DNA from: Bremia lactucae
Lineage: Eukaryota > Oomycota > Peronosporomycetes > Peronosporales > Peronosporaceae
Assembly: GCF_004359215.1 (NCBI RefSeq)
Contig: NC_090612.1
Location: 1,030,546 to 1,094,545 of the forward strand
Direction: 5' to 3'
Length of the DNA: 64,000 nucleotides
Shown here: in pieces, positions 1-9,481 of the stretch
Layout of the letters: every line of letters begins with the position of its first letter
Numbering within the stretch: the stretch's first letter is position 1
Made by a program: the position numbers and the translations under genes
The notes under the pieces: model-generated
Told to the model about the DNA's origin: nothing
The model's database searches: none
What the model saw: only the letters and a program-made list of their open reading frames with translations

Positions 1-172
1 GTATCTTTATTGGGCACTATTCCACGAACTCACAAGATATTTGCATCGATTGCGATACTAATACCCGTCATGCAACTCGCAACTTCGTGACAGTGTGGAC
101 CAGCTCCAAATCATAAATCATCTGACCAATAGGATTTTCTACCGACGCTGCTGCTCAGAATATTTAAAGCAG
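1..172. repeat. Decayed tRNA-spacer repeat, left copy
   Basis: No gene is visible. The stretch is a diverged copy of 8871-9034; both carry an ATTCCACGAA...CACAAGATA block and similar following sequence. The first 20 bases resemble the tRNA-like head at about 31510. It is probably spacer between tRNA genes. Confidence 0.5.
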
Positions 173-245
173 TGCTCCCTGCCAGGATCGAACTGGCGAC
201 CTTCAGATTATGAGACTGACGCTCTACCAACTGAGCCAAAGGAGC
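173..245 (-). tRNA. tRNA-Met(CAT), elongator type
   Basis: The reverse strand folds as a 73-nt cloverleaf. The acceptor GCTCCTT pairs with AGGGAGC, the discriminator is A, the D-arm reads GGCTCAGTTGG and the T-loop is TTCGATC. The anticodon loop CTCATAA gives CAT. It has canonical A and B boxes and no intron. It decodes AUG in cytosolic translation. This is the best-preserved tRNA of the left cluster. Confidence 0.85.
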
Positions 246-406
246 GGCAACTCGACAATGAAACCCTTTCACGCTTGCAAACAAGCAGCGATATTTGTTT
301 CACGGCCCAATTCTCCTACTAATCCGGAACAAATTGTATACGTACCTGCCTTCATGTAGCTCAACTTGAAGCCTTTATGTTAAATCAAATTGCTTCTTTG
401 AAAAAG
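227..406. repeat. 180-bp repeat, copy A (identical to 9087-9266)
   Basis: From the tRNA 5' half (CCAACTGAGCCAAAGGAGC) to GAAAAAG this segment matches 9087-9266 base for base. A diverged third copy lies at about 31346-31485. The rest of the stretch, 407-581, holds only another decayed copy of the opening spacer (around 420-520). Confidence 0.85.
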
Positions 407-581
407 TGCTCCCCCCCAAAGCTAATTCTATACTGGACGATTCCACGAACACACAAGATATTGCAGCGAATGCAATACTAAACCCGGCAGCAACTCGAAC
501 TGCGTGCAGTCACGACCAGTCAAAGCAAAAAACAACACCAATATGATTCCACAACGCTGATGAACAAAATATCTAAAGCAG

Positions 582-654
582 TGCTCCCTGCAAGGCTCGA
601 ACTGGCAACCCCCAGAGCATGAGACGGACGCTCTACCAACTGAGCCAAAGCACC
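582..654 (-). tRNA. tRNA-Met(CAT)-like gene abutting LINE1
   Basis: The body resembles the tRNA-Met at 173-245, with loop CTCATGC and anticodon CAT. The T-loop and D-arm are recognisable. The 5' acceptor (GGTGCTT) mismatches its 3' partner (AGGGAGC) at two positions, and the anticodon and T stems are imperfect. LINE1 starts at the next base. It is either a decaying tRNA or one whose 5' 15 bases were replaced at the insertion junction. Confidence 0.55.
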
Positions 655-740
655 ACTTCACAATTTGCCAGCTACTGCTCAAGTCAAATCCAGAGAATAC
701 CCTCTCACCATCCTTTCTTTCGATCCCGCCTCTTTTAACC

Positions 741-3299
741 ATGGAAACTTCGGCCTCCCCTACTCTCTCCGACCAGCTACCGTGTGACGCAACCGGCTCG
801 AAAACTGGGTCCACACCCAGTATCCAGCCAGTGGTCAACACCACCTGCCTATCCCAAACTGAATATTTGGGGGAATCAGGCTCTTCCGCCACTTCGCCTT
901 CTGATACACCGACTTCCGTTTCTACAGCAAATACTGTGTCTTCGCTTCCCGCTTCGTCTGCTCTAGAGCCGGCCGAGATGGACGTTGATGTGGGAGTGTC
1001 TACGACGTCTGCGCCTGTTTCGTCTCCTGATAGTACCTCGCTCGATGAGTCGATGGAACCTGCGATCCCTTCCGCCACCGCCGCGCCGCCTCCACCTCAT
1101 TCCGTGGATCCGCGCCCAACGATGGCCGAAGTGCTCTTGCAGCAAGAGTCCCTTCGTCGCGACAATGCTGAAGCTGACGAGGCGCGTCGTCGCGTAGAAA
1201 CCCCAAAACCTCTCGCCTATGATATCGAAGCTATTGAACGACAGTATGCCGCTGGTGGCGACTGGTCGTTTATTGCATCTCGAATGGAGCAAGCGAGACC
1301 ATATGCTCTCCCTGGAGCCAGGTCCGATATGGTGATCAACACTGGGCGCACTTTTGTCAAGACGCCGATGCACAAGATCATGGCATCGCTCTCCGGCACG
1401 CACCACGGCAACGACATACTTGAAAAATTATACGGCACGTTCGAGATCGGTCAAGTATCGAAGCTCCCTGGAGGAAACCTGCGCATCAAGGTGAAGTCGA
1501 AGGAGGCTTGTATTGCCCTCGAACGGACGAAGGTGAACATTCTTGGGGGTGTCTTCATGTTCAGGGAGTTTGACGTGCTTGGCAGCAAGTACTTCATCGA
1601 TAAATCCAACGTCGATTCAGACACCAACACGGAAGTGATGCTGCACCGCTTGTTTCTTTTGGGTTGCAAGCCGGTCTATGACACGTTCCGCGAAGTCAAC
1701 CTTGCGACTGGAATCACGTCTGCTACCTGGCGCGTGTACTTCCTGAGCACGAATTGTCCAAGTCCTTTGATTGTTAATGGATCGGTTTGTGACCAGATCC
1801 TGTTCGACAACAAGCTGCACCCCGTACATGGCAAGAACGCTCCATTCCGATCTGAGCGCTTACCGTTTGGTTATCGCTCGCACCACGCCGTGAACCTCGC
1901 GACGGCCGACGGCGAGTTTCCTCGTCCGGAACAGCCACGCGAATCTGCTTTAAGTTCGCAACAGCAACCAGCACAATCCTACGCACGAGCCGTGGCCACC
2001 AAGCCAACGAAAACCTCGCTCCAGAAGGCAGTCGAAAAGTCTAAAAACCGGGATGGTCAGCTCCACCGCGGAGCTCAGCATGGACAGCAATCTGCTGCCA
2101 ACCAGCTTGTAAAGCTTCCAAATAACCGCGAAGATGCGCTGTCGATATCGACCTTCAATGGCTCAAACAGCAAGATATCGCCTCCAGGAAGTCCGAAGCC
2201 AAAGTCTTCGTCACTGCCTCTCTTAACAGACGGCTTCACGACCGTAGTGAACAACCGGAAGAAGCGCAGCCGCAGTGGTATTGACTTCTCTGCTCTTTTG
2301 GTGAAGCAGCAACCGCTGCCACTGGACGGCATTGCCACCAAGAACTACTTCCAGGCGCTCCAGTCGATGGAAGTCATGTTCAAGACAAAAAACGCAACTG
2401 CAGACACAAAATACGGCGTGCGCCACCAAATCGTACCCGTGAATGTGAAACGTCCCGATGCAGCAAACGTAGCAACCGAGTCTGCGTTCTTCATTGAAAA
2501 GCATCACACAAAAATCAAGAAGGCATCGAAGGCGTCGCCTCTTTCGGAGGTAACAGAATCGATGTTAAACGACGAGAACACAGCGCTACTCGACACCCTC
2601 CCGGACCGTCTCGTGGAAGCGGACAAAAAGGTCGATGGTGCGTGCAAGCTGATCGAAAATGCAACAAACCCGGACCACATCACGAAGAAAGCGGTTGAGT
2701 TTCCACTCGCATTTAACAGCGCAATATCGCTGAAGATGGCAAGAGGCGAAACTGCAATCGCGGAGCTTGCACAACTGCACGTGATCAACCGAGTTTTCTG
2801 CGCGACAAACCCGGGTGAAGACACGACCTTCGCAAGCAAATGGAAGAAGTTCATGGGGACCGCTGTGCCGTCAAAGCGTCTTGATATCTTTAAAGCTTGC
2901 GCGAAATGGTGGACCCACTCCGAATCAATCATGGAGCTGTCTCGAGCGTCCAAGGCGCTGGGCCTGTTTGAGATTGTGCTGATGGCAACCGCGCCACTTC
3001 TGTTTAAAAATGATCACTGGATCCAGTACATCACTGGTCAGCCCGTCGAGTGGATTCCAGCGCATCACACGCGTTTACTGCACCCGAACACGCTCCTTCG
3101 GCTTCTGCGCTCAGACCTAGGTGCACACTGCATGCAGCAGTGGAGAGAGGTACAGTGGCAGGGTCACTTGCTTGACGACCTTGAGTCGCTGCAACAGCTG
3201 GATGGCTTCTACCCGGACGACTCCTCTGTGCTGAAACTCCACGTTGCAGGAGATGGCACGGTGACGACGGTCGCGGTCTGCCTCGCCAAACGTTGCTAA
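741..3299 (+). CDS. LINE1 ORF1 protein, 852 aa
   Basis: The ATG at 741 sits in a good context (AACCATGG). The N-terminal ~120 residues are Ser/Thr/Pro-rich and low complexity. A conserved block starting near DQRP/DPRPTMAE runs through IEAIERQYA and a section around residues 240-370 (KLPGGNLR, LGGVF, SNVDSD) that alternates like an RNA-binding alpha/beta fold. A second conserved block near the C-terminus contains PAHHTRLLHPNTLL. I see no CCHC knuckle and no clear coiled coil. By position it should be the RNA-binding partner of ORF2. The family assignment is unknown; the RRM-like reading is inference. The ORFs at 9482 and 18522 are homologues. Confidence 0.85.
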   Translation: METSASPTLSDQLPCDATGSKTGSTPSIQPVVNTTCLSQTEYLGESGSSATSPSDTPTSVSTANTVSSLPASSALEPAEMDVDVGVSTTSAPVSSPDSTSLDESMEPAIPSATAAPPPPHSVDPRPTMAEVLLQQESLRRDNAEADEARRRVETPKPLAYDIEAIERQYAAGGDWSFIASRMEQARPYALPGARSDMVINTGRTFVKTPMHKIMASLSGTHHGNDILEKLYGTFEIGQVSKLPGGNLRIKVKSKEACIALERTKVNILGGVFMFREFDVLGSKYFIDKSNVDSDTNTEVMLHRLFLLGCKPVYDTFREVNLATGITSATWRVYFLSTNCPSPLIVNGSVCDQILFDNKLHPVHGKNAPFRSERLPFGYRSHHAVNLATADGEFPRPEQPRESALSSQQQPAQSYARAVATKPTKTSLQKAVEKSKNRDGQLHRGAQHGQQSAANQLVKLPNNREDALSISTFNGSNSKISPPGSPKPKSSSLPLLTDGFTTVVNNRKKRSRSGIDFSALLVKQQPLPLDGIATKNYFQALQSMEVMFKTKNATADTKYGVRHQIVPVNVKRPDAANVATESAFFIEKHHTKIKKASKASPLSEVTESMLNDENTALLDTLPDRLVEADKKVDGACKLIENATNPDHITKKAVEFPLAFNSAISLKMARGETAIAELAQLHVINRVFCATNPGEDTTFASKWKKFMGTAVPSKRLDIFKACAKWWTHSESIMELSRASKALGLFEIVLMATAPLLFKNDHWIQYITGQPVEWIPAHHTRLLHPNTLLRLLRSDLGAHCMQQWREVQWQGHLLDDLESLQQLDGFYPDDSSVLKLHVAGDGTVTTVAVCLAKRC

Positions 3300-6200
3300 A
3301 GTTTTCTCGAACTCGATAACATGGAGCAACATCAGTGTTGTTACCGTGAACACTAATGGCATCAAGAAAAATGGGCACTTGTTTATCGAGAGCGTGCTCT
3401 CCAAGCACTCGTTGTCGTGTGTCCAAGAAACCAAGTTCGGTGACAGCAACAATCTTTCCACTTTCACATTCCACCTCGACTCAAGCTTCAAAAACAAGGT
3501 CTTCGTGAACGACCCCAACTCGCACCTGGATCGACCCACGCGAGGAAGGAGCAATGGAGTGCTCACGGCGCTCCGCTCTGACTTTCCCGGCTTTGACACC
3601 GCTGTCGAGATCCCACGGCTTTCGATAGCAGGCCGCTACCTTGTAGTAAAGGTGATGGTTGCAAATGCTCCCATCTACATCCACAACGTCTATGCGCCTG
3701 TTGATCGCCAAGAAAAACAACAATTTTTCTCGAGCTTGGAAACCGAGGGGTTCGAGGATCATGCGACGCACTTTGTGTTGGGTGATCTGAACACTCCGTT
3801 AGACCCACGACTCGACTCTTCATCTCCTGACCTTCGCTATGACCCAGGTCGATCTAGCTGTCTCGAGTGGCTGGCGAAGCTAGGCGTTGTCGATGCTTGG
3901 CGTATCCACTTTGACACTAAGCGCGTCTTCACAGGCCCTCTTCCACGAAAGAATCGACTGGACTACATCCTGTTGTCCGAAGCATTCTACGAACGCTTCT
4001 ACGAAGACTCCAGATACTTTTTACCGAAGCATGCTGGTGATCACCTCGCACACAGCGTAAACTTAAGGTCGGGCTCTCAGTTGCACGGTCGAGGGTATTG
4101 GAAGTTCCCCCGGTACATGCTGGAGTATCCTGTGGTAGTGTCTGCGATCGAAAAAGAAGCCGAGATGATACGGGACAAACTGCAGACGTCAACAAATCCT
4201 GGCAAGGTCTGGGAGAAGTGGAAGAAAAGCATCAAGGCCCAACTCCAAGACGTCCAGAAGAAGCTCCGGATGCAAGACAATCAAGTTGTTGAAGAGGCTC
4301 GGGTCCTTTTAGACCAAGCTGCTGCTCAGTATCGTAGCGTTGCTAGTCACTTAAATCGGGAGCACTTCGACGAAGCCATGAGGAACTATAAGGATACGGT
4401 CATGCGGACGAGTCAATACAACCAAGACACCGCCTTTGACTTCCAAGCGGCTAATCCTGAAAAATCGACCAAGCACTTCTTCCGTCCACTGGACACGAGC
4501 TTGCGAAGGGTCTCGATTGAGGAAGTAACGACACCGAGTGGTAGTGTTTCGACAAACCCTCACGAGATTTCTCTTCGTTTCCTGGAGCACTGGGGTTCCG
4601 AAATGGGAGACCCAAATAGTCCATCAGGAACGGCTCCTCCACCTGACGATGCAAAGCAACGGAGACTCCTCGCATCCATAGTAAAATTTGTATCGGAGAC
4701 CGACCGTTCACTTCTGAGCTCGCCGATCACCGCCTCTGATCTGGCGAGTGCAATTCGCCATATGAAAGCAACTTCGGCACCAGGTCTGGACGGATTGACG
4801 GCAGGTTTCTACCAGGTAGCTCCAGACGTGTTTGGCGAATGTCTGCGTATCGTGTTCAAAGATCAACTTCAGCGTGGGGTGCTCCTTCCGTCTCAGCGCA
4901 AGTCAGCAGTAGTGCTTTTACACAAGAAGGGATCTCGAGCGGAGCCTAGCAACTATCGGCCCATCGCACTCGTGCAGGTCGATGTAAAAGTGCTATCAAA
5001 GGCTCTGACGTACCGACTGCAGCAAGTGATCGGCGACTTAATCCACCCCGACCAGAAAGGCTTTGTCAAGGGACGCTCGATCCATCACCACGTCCGCTTC
5101 CTCGCAGATTTGCAAGACCTCGTGACGAGTATTGACGAAGAAGCATACGCGCTGTTCTTGGACTTCGAAAAGGCGTTCGACCGAGTCAACTGGGAATACA
5201 TGCTCCGGGTTCTTGATCGAATGGGGTTTGGCACGGGGTTTATTCAGTGGATCCGGCTCCTGTACACCAAACCAGCTGCGCATCTCATCATCAACCAGAA
5301 CATCCAGCCCGCACTACATCCCACGCGAGGTGTGAAGCAAGGGGATCCGTTGTCTGCGCTGCTCTTTATCTTGACGATCGAGCCTTTGGGGAACCTGCTT
5401 CGCTCTCATGAGGAGTATGGCGTGTGTCTGAATGCCGACCACACCTGCACAAACCTGTTCTTCGCGGATGACTCAACCCTCCTGGCCAGCTCAATATCAA
5501 ACCTACAAGCACAACTTGGGATCGTGAAGGAGTACTGCAAGGGCTCCGGAGCGAAACTCAATATTACCAAGTCGGTGCTTTTGACGCTGAACCGGAGTCA
5601 TACATGTCCACCACTTCCAGGAATGCGAACGCTAGGTCGCACGGAAACGGTCATATATCTTGGCATTCCGTTCAGTCAATCGTCCGTGGATAATGCTCTC
5701 GTGGAGTTCCTCGAGAAGCGATTCTATGATGGCTTCAAGATGTGGTACAGGCGGGCACGAACACTTAGGGGACGGCTCCTGGTTGCCCAAACGATGGTGC
5801 TTTCCCGGATGTGGCATTATACACAACATGTGTCGCTCCCAGTACCAGTAGTGAAGAGATGGCAGTCGATGCTGAACCGGTTTGTGCTCAGTCGTAAGTA
5901 CGATCGCGAGGCATCGCATATCCAGCTCATTCCACGCGAATTCTTGCACCAACGACGCAGTGACGGTGGTCTTCAGATTCCGTGTCTGGAGGCACATCTG
6001 AAAAAACAGAGGCTTCAGCTCGTGCTGCAGTTTGTCAGCGCGGCGGGTGCTTCCAATGTTAGAACCTGGACAACAGCAGGTACCGAACTGCTCAAATTAG
6101 TAGTTCCACCCACGGGTGGATACGGCGCTCTAGACTTCCTCACGATCTCTCCGCTTCGGCATAAAGATATGATAAAGTGGAAAAAAATTTCCCATTGGTG

Positions 6201-7431
6201 GCGAACGACTTGGATTTGGTGGTACAAGCTGCGGTGGGAAATCACGTGGAAAGATCTTCCTTTGAGTGAACGCGCTTGGTACGGCCTTCGGCAGCCGATC
6301 TGGTTCAACTTTGACGCGGAACTTCACTACGAGAAGACACCACGGAATCCCACTAACTCAGCTCACCGTCGGTGCATTGGGATGGTTCCAGAACCCCAAC
6401 GAAGTTTTCGTCTGCATGTTTCAAGAGTCTTCAACGTGCGTTCATTAGCTGACTTCATGCGCGAAGATTGTGCTTGGCCAACACAGCACGACTTTGTGGA
6501 GCGGCATATTGACTTCACGCTCGAGTATATGACTCTTGGGAAACAAATCAAGTGGCTGAAAGTGCTATACACCGAAGCCACGCAGATCGTCGAACGTCTG
6601 AGAGCGCGGGACGTTGTGAGGCAAGCCCCGCTGACTGGAAGTGGAGGAAGTGTTACACTACCGCATCTGGGATGCACGAGCGGCGACAAAGTGTTCCTGA
6701 TTCCATCGATCCCGCGACGAGCTATGCTCCGTGTGGTCTGGTCGCCACCGCTACCAACGAAACCGCACCCGATGACTATACACTCGCAACGTGTGAGTGA
6801 AGAGCAGATCAAGTCAATCGTAAATTACAGCAAGCATTTGCGAAAACTATTGCTGCCAATCTTCGAAGACCTGCAATTTCGTCTCGCGTTCCGTCTTCTG
6901 CCTGTACGAGCTCGGTTCTGGTTCCTGGAAGCTCTTCAACCACGCATACAATACTGCGTGCGTCACGGGTGCGATGCCATTGAGACGGAGAAACATTTGT
7001 TCTTTGAGTGCACTCTTGCAGCACAACTGTGGAGTCAAGCGAACCAGCTGGTATTTCCGCTTTTCCATACGAGACCATCTTGGGCTAACATCGCCTTGGC
7101 CACGAAGTTGCCCGTGCGTAATGAGTGGGATGACTGCGCTGGAGTCGTCCATGACGTTTGGCACACACTCCGCGCTGTCACACTTCACTTCATTTGGTCT
7201 GATCGAAATCGTTGCCTGTTTGACGGACGAGAGCCGACTCCTTTGCTCCCTGCGCTCCAAGTGATCTTCACAACGTTCTCGGCACACCTTCGGTTCTTCG
7301 ATAGACGCTTCTACAATAATGATGAAAAGCTAGCCATGACCAAGGTTGTGCGCGCGATGAGATCCCATCCTGCTTTTAAGAGGTTCACCGACCTCCACCC
7401 GGGCATCACCGAAATTCGCCATCAACGATAA
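3265..7431 (+). CDS. LINE1 ORF2: EEP endonuclease + reverse transcriptase
   Basis: The start given is the first open codon after an in-frame TGA at 3262. No ATG precedes the endonuclease; the conserved NTNGI lies at about 3346. Endonuclease (exonuclease-endonuclease-phosphatase fold) motifs are QETK, GDLNTPLD (about 3780), LDYIL and GDH (about 4036). Reverse transcriptase motifs are LLHKKGS, NYRPIAL, FLDFEKAFDRV (about 5156), GVKQGDPLSA and the catalytic FADDS (about 5460). A C-terminal Cys/His motif CVRHGCDAIETEKHLFFEC near 6955 fits the zf-RVT type. I find no RNase H. The layout fits L1/Tx1-like LINEs that nick the target and copy by target-primed reverse transcription. Relative to ORF1 it is in the +1 frame. 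The frame is unbroken, so the element may be recent. Confidence 0.85.
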   Translation, partial: RRSRSASPNVAKVFSNSITWSNISVVTVNTNGIKKNGHLFIESVLSKHSLSCVQETKFGDSNNLSTFTFHLDSSFKNKVFVNDPNSHLDRPTRGRSNGVLTALRSDFPGFDTAVEIPRLSIAGRYLVVKVMVANAPIYIHNVYAPVDRQEKQQFFSSLETEGFEDHATHFVLGDLNTPLDPRLDSSSPDLRYDPGRSSCLEWLAKLGVVDAWRIHFDTKRVFTGPLPRKNRLDYILLSEAFYERFYEDSRYFLPKHAGDHLAHSVNLRSGSQLHGRGYWKFPRYMLEYPVVVSAIEKEAEMIRDKLQTSTNPGKVWEKWKKSIKAQLQDVQKKLRMQDNQVVEEARVLLDQAAAQYRSVASHLNREHFDEAMRNYKDTVMRTSQYNQDTAFDFQAANPEKSTKHFFRPLDTSLRRVSIEEVTTPSGSVSTNPHEISLRFLEHWGSEMGDPNSPSGTAPPPDDAKQRRLLASIVKFVSETDRSLLSSPITASDLASAIRHMKATSAPGLDGLTAGFYQVAPDVFGECLRIVFKDQLQRGVLLPSQRKSAVVLLHKKGSRAEPSNYRPIALVQVDVKVLSKALTYRLQQVIGDLIHPDQKGFVKGRSIHHHVRFLADLQDLVTSIDEEAYALFLDFEKAFDRVNWEYMLRVLDRMGFGTGFIQWIRLLYTKPAAHLIINQNIQPALHPTRGVKQGDPLSALLFILTIEPLGNLLRSHEEYGVCLNADHTCTNLFFADDSTLLASSISNLQAQLGIVKEYCKGSGAKLNITKSVLLTLNRSHTCPPLPGMRTLGRTETVIYLGIPFSQSSVDNALVEFLEKRFYDGFKMWYRRARTLRGRLLVAQTMVLSRMWHYTQHVSLPVPVVKRWQSMLNRFVLSRKYDREASHIQLIPREFLHQRRSDGGLQIPCLEAHLKKQRLQLVLQFVSAAGASNVRTWTTAGTELLKLVVPPTGGYGALDFLTISPLRHKDMIKWKKISHWWRTTWIWWYKLRWEITWKDLPLSERAWYGLRQPIWFNFDAELHYEKTPRNPTNSAHRRCIGMVPEPQRSFRLHVSRVFNVRSLADFMREDCAWPTQHDFVERHIDFTLEYMTLGKQIKWLKVLYTEATQIVERLRARDVVRQAPLTGSGGSVTLPHLGCTSGDKVFLIPSIPRRAMLRVVWSPPLPTKPHPMTIHSQRVSEEQIKSIVNYSKHLRKLLLPIFEDLQFRLAFRLLPVRARFWFLEALQPRIQYCVRHGCDAIETEKHLFFECTLAAQLWSQANQLVFPLFHTRPSWANIALATKLPVRNEWDDCAGVVHDVWHTLRAVTLHFIWSDRNRCLFDGREPTPLLPALQVIFTTFSAHLRFFDRRFYNNDEKLAMTKVVRAMRSHPAFKRFTDLHPGITEIRHQR

Positions 7432-7488
7432 CAGCTTGACACGCGCAGGCTGTGCGCCTGGTTATCGGATGCAGTGGTCGCACGCAAA

Positions 7489-8082
7489 TCACACTGATGG
7501 CGTTCCGTTCAGCGAAGACCCAGCCTGCCACTCGACATTGGCGACCATCCTCAGTGAAGGATCGACGGTGTCGTCTTTGGCGTTGCTGCCGCCCGTTGCA
7601 AGCGAAAACTGGTTGGCATCACCGTCACTTTTGTCACCACAGCTGTCAATGTCGCTGTCGCTCCCATTAGAGCTGCTATCGTTGCTGTCACTGCCAGCAG
7701 TCATGACCGGCGCTTGGTCGCCGTCAGTGCAGACATTGCCAGAAGCGTCGCCCAATTGATTGGGCGACCCGTGACCTCTATCATTGTTGTCATTGTCAGT
7801 AGTCGCAAGCGGCTATTGGCCGTTACCGCTACAGACGTTGCCGGTATCATCCATTGGTTGGACAGTCGATATGGCTTTACCGTTCGCCTCGCCTGCCTTC
7901 TCGTCCTCGCCGTTCACGTCCGCGCTCGCTGCCGTGCTCCCCTCAGGGCTCATGCCCCCCGTCTCCGCAAAGGGTGCAGCCGGAAACATTACAGTCCGCA
8001 GAAGGGAGCTCGGCGTCGAGTCGGCGATCCCGGTTTGGTTTGAGTCGGCTGGGTCAGCGGTGCGAGTGAGTTTGGCGGCCAT
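7489..8082 (-). pseudogene. Broken minus-strand ORF in the LINE1 3' region
   Basis: An ATG at 8082 opens a frame (MAAKLTR...) that holds the motif LRTVMFPAAP..ETGGMSP and then Ser/Asp/Gly-rich acidic sequence. An in-frame stop occurs at 7813-7815 and the same frame continues to 7489. The motif recurs on the plus strand at about 16490-16560 in LINE2, so the sequence is a dispersed family and lies in opposite orientation in the two places. The function is unknown. It could be a fragment of another mobile element or captured host sequence. Confidence 0.45.
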
Positions 8083-8429
8083 TGTTGGATGTGCGCTGGA
8101 TCTGAAACACTGGGAAATGAGACAACTTGACACAGTGACCGATCCCGCGATGCACTATCGGACGACGAAGTTGGACTCTGCCCTAACTCGCCACCTACAA
8201 GGATCGCAGAGATCGGTCGCAAGGTGCGGACACTTCTGTCGGGACACGGCTGATTCTCCTGCTGTATGTATACCTGTATACACAAGGGTTAGTGAATTTC
8301 ACTATACTCTACAGTATCTACAGTACTCACCCATCTAAGTGCGATTCTACTTGCGCTTCACGTGGCAAATTCGAAAGTGAGCTCCGATACCTATGCATTT
8401 CGATATCGGTATTAAGAGGATTTTCAAAA

Positions 8430-8503
8430 TTCCCTTGTGGGGATCGAACCCACGATCTACAGCATGGAATAAGAGCTACATACCGACTGAGCTACAACGC
8501 ACC
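8430..8503 (-). pseudogene. tRNA-like sequence with mismatched acceptor
   Basis: The T-arm (GTGGG TTCGATC CCCAC) and D-arm (GTAGCTCAGTCGG) are clear. The 5' acceptor (GTGCGTT) does not pair with the 3' side (AAGGGAA), and the anticodon stem is poor. Its 5' strand would pair well with the 3' acceptor of the tRNA-like sequence at 17248-17318, and nearly the reverse also holds. Confidence 0.5.
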
Positions 8504-8663
8504 AAATGTTTCGACAACAATCTGGTATTTAACTGAAACTACTACCTACGGTACATCTTGTATATTACACATATATTTATTATATTTATGCTAGGTAGAT
8601 TGAGTAGTCTCTCCGTCTAATTCTAGTAATATAGACAACTTTCAACTGAGCTAAGGCGCCCGC

Positions 8664-8835
8664 AACGCGGTAACAACCCTGGTTGCAGTGCGGTTAGCAT
8701 CGAAGCAGTGATACTAATGTCACGGTTCGATTCCCGTACCAACCAACAAATTGATACGGACCTGACTTTCAGTAGACCCTTGGACACCCGGGTATCGTTA
8801 AGACCAAAATATGCTCTAGCGCTAGATTAGAAAAA
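8664..8835 (+). mobile_element. tRNA-headed SINE, diverged copy
   Basis: A pol III-type head (CAGTGCGGTTAGC, then GGTTCGATTCCCG) is followed by ACCAACCA and a body with CACCCGGGTATCGTTAAG. The same head-body order occurs at 33230-33390 and, more decayed, at 17705-17850. It is truncated at about 8835, where tRNA-spacer repeat sequence resumes. Confidence 0.6.
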
Positions 8836-8870
8836 GATGTCATCCATTAACCAATGGCAAGAGTTATCCA

Positions 8871-9287
8871 TTATCGAGCACGATTCCACGAAGCTCACAA
8901 GATAAATGCATCGATTGCGACCACTAATACCCGTGCTTACACTTGCAACTTCGTTTCAGTGCAGACTCAGTCTCCAAATCATAATCTAAATGACAAGAGG
9001 ATTTACTACCGACACATGCTGTCAGATACTTAGAGCAGGCGCCATGCCAATCTTCTTGTATCGTTCCAATTTTTACGGATGACCACCCAACTGAGCCAAA
9101 GGAGCGGCAACTCGACAATGAAACCCTTTCACGCTTGCAAACAAGCAGCGATATTTGTTTCACGGCCCAATTCTCCTACTAATCCGGAACAAATTGTATA
9201 CGTACCTGCCTTCATGTAGCTCAACTTGAAGCCTTTATGTTAAATCAAATTGCTTCTTTGAAAAAGATGTCATCCCTCCCCAAGGCT
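8871..9287. repeat. tRNA-spacer repeat, right copy
   Basis: This is the diverged counterpart of 1-406. The part from 9087 to 9266 is identical to 227-406. The place corresponding to the tRNA-Met body is occupied by antisense U6 sequence. It runs into an assembly gap. Confidence 0.75.
9035..9105 (-). pseudogene. tRNA-Met 5' half fused to U6 snRNA fragment
   Basis: On the minus strand the first 19 nt (9105-9087) equal the 5' half of the tRNA-Met at 173-245. The next 52 nt (9086-9035) match the U6 gene at 32432 from GTGGTCATCCG through AAAAATTGGAACGATACA, with small differences further on. The tRNA anticodon and T halves are missing. It cannot fold as a tRNA and is not a functional U6. Confidence 0.8.
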
Positions 9288-9359
9288 NNNNNNNNNNNNN
9301 NNNNNNNNNNNNNNNNNNNNNNNNNNNNNNNNNNNNNNNNNNNNNNNNNNNNNNNNNNN
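9288..9359. other. Assembly gap (72 n)
   Basis: Unknown bases. The gap hides the 3' part of the tRNA gene whose 5' 15 bases begin at 9360. Confidence 0.99.
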
Positions 9360-9374
9360 CTGAGCTATAGGGGC
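9360..9374. repeat. Target-site duplication, left copy of LINE2
   Basis: CTGAGCTATAGGGGC. Read on the minus strand this is the 5' acceptor strand and start of the D-arm (A-box) of a tRNA gene. It is identical to 17548-17562. Gap sequence precedes it, so the duplication could be longer. Confidence 0.9.
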
Positions 9375-9481
9375 ACTTCTCAATTTGCCGGCTAACCCAC
9401 AAGTCGACTATTTCGAAGAACCCATATCGTTTAAGCTTCTTAGCTCCACAGCCTTAACCGCTTTCCCTTCCGCCAGCCATC

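Larger units (their letters stand above)
655..8645 (+). mobile_element. LINE1: two-ORF non-LTR retrotransposon next to a tRNA
   Basis: The 5' end is set by the shared start ACTTCACAATTTGCC immediately after a minus-strand tRNA 5' end; the same start occurs at 9375 and 18437. The 3' end is the shared tail AGACAACTTTCAA before CTGAGCT. Contents are a short 5' UTR, ORF1, ORF2, a minus-strand ORF remnant, a tRNA-like sequence at 8430-8503, and a 3' tail (8590-8645) similar to those of LINE2 and LINE3. There is no poly(A). Flanks CTGAGCCAAAGCACC and CTGAGCTAAGGCGCC match at 12 of 15 bases, so the target duplication is diverged or recombined. Confidence 0.75.

Noticed and set aside
95..322. 75-aa ORF across tRNA-Met
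   Set aside because: It is the translation of antisense tRNA and spacer, a common false call.
428..1078. Minus-strand 216-aa ORF opposite LINE1 ORF1
   Set aside because: It reads through the tRNA-Met-like gene and the antisense of ORF1; composition follows the plus-strand codons. It is a shadow frame.
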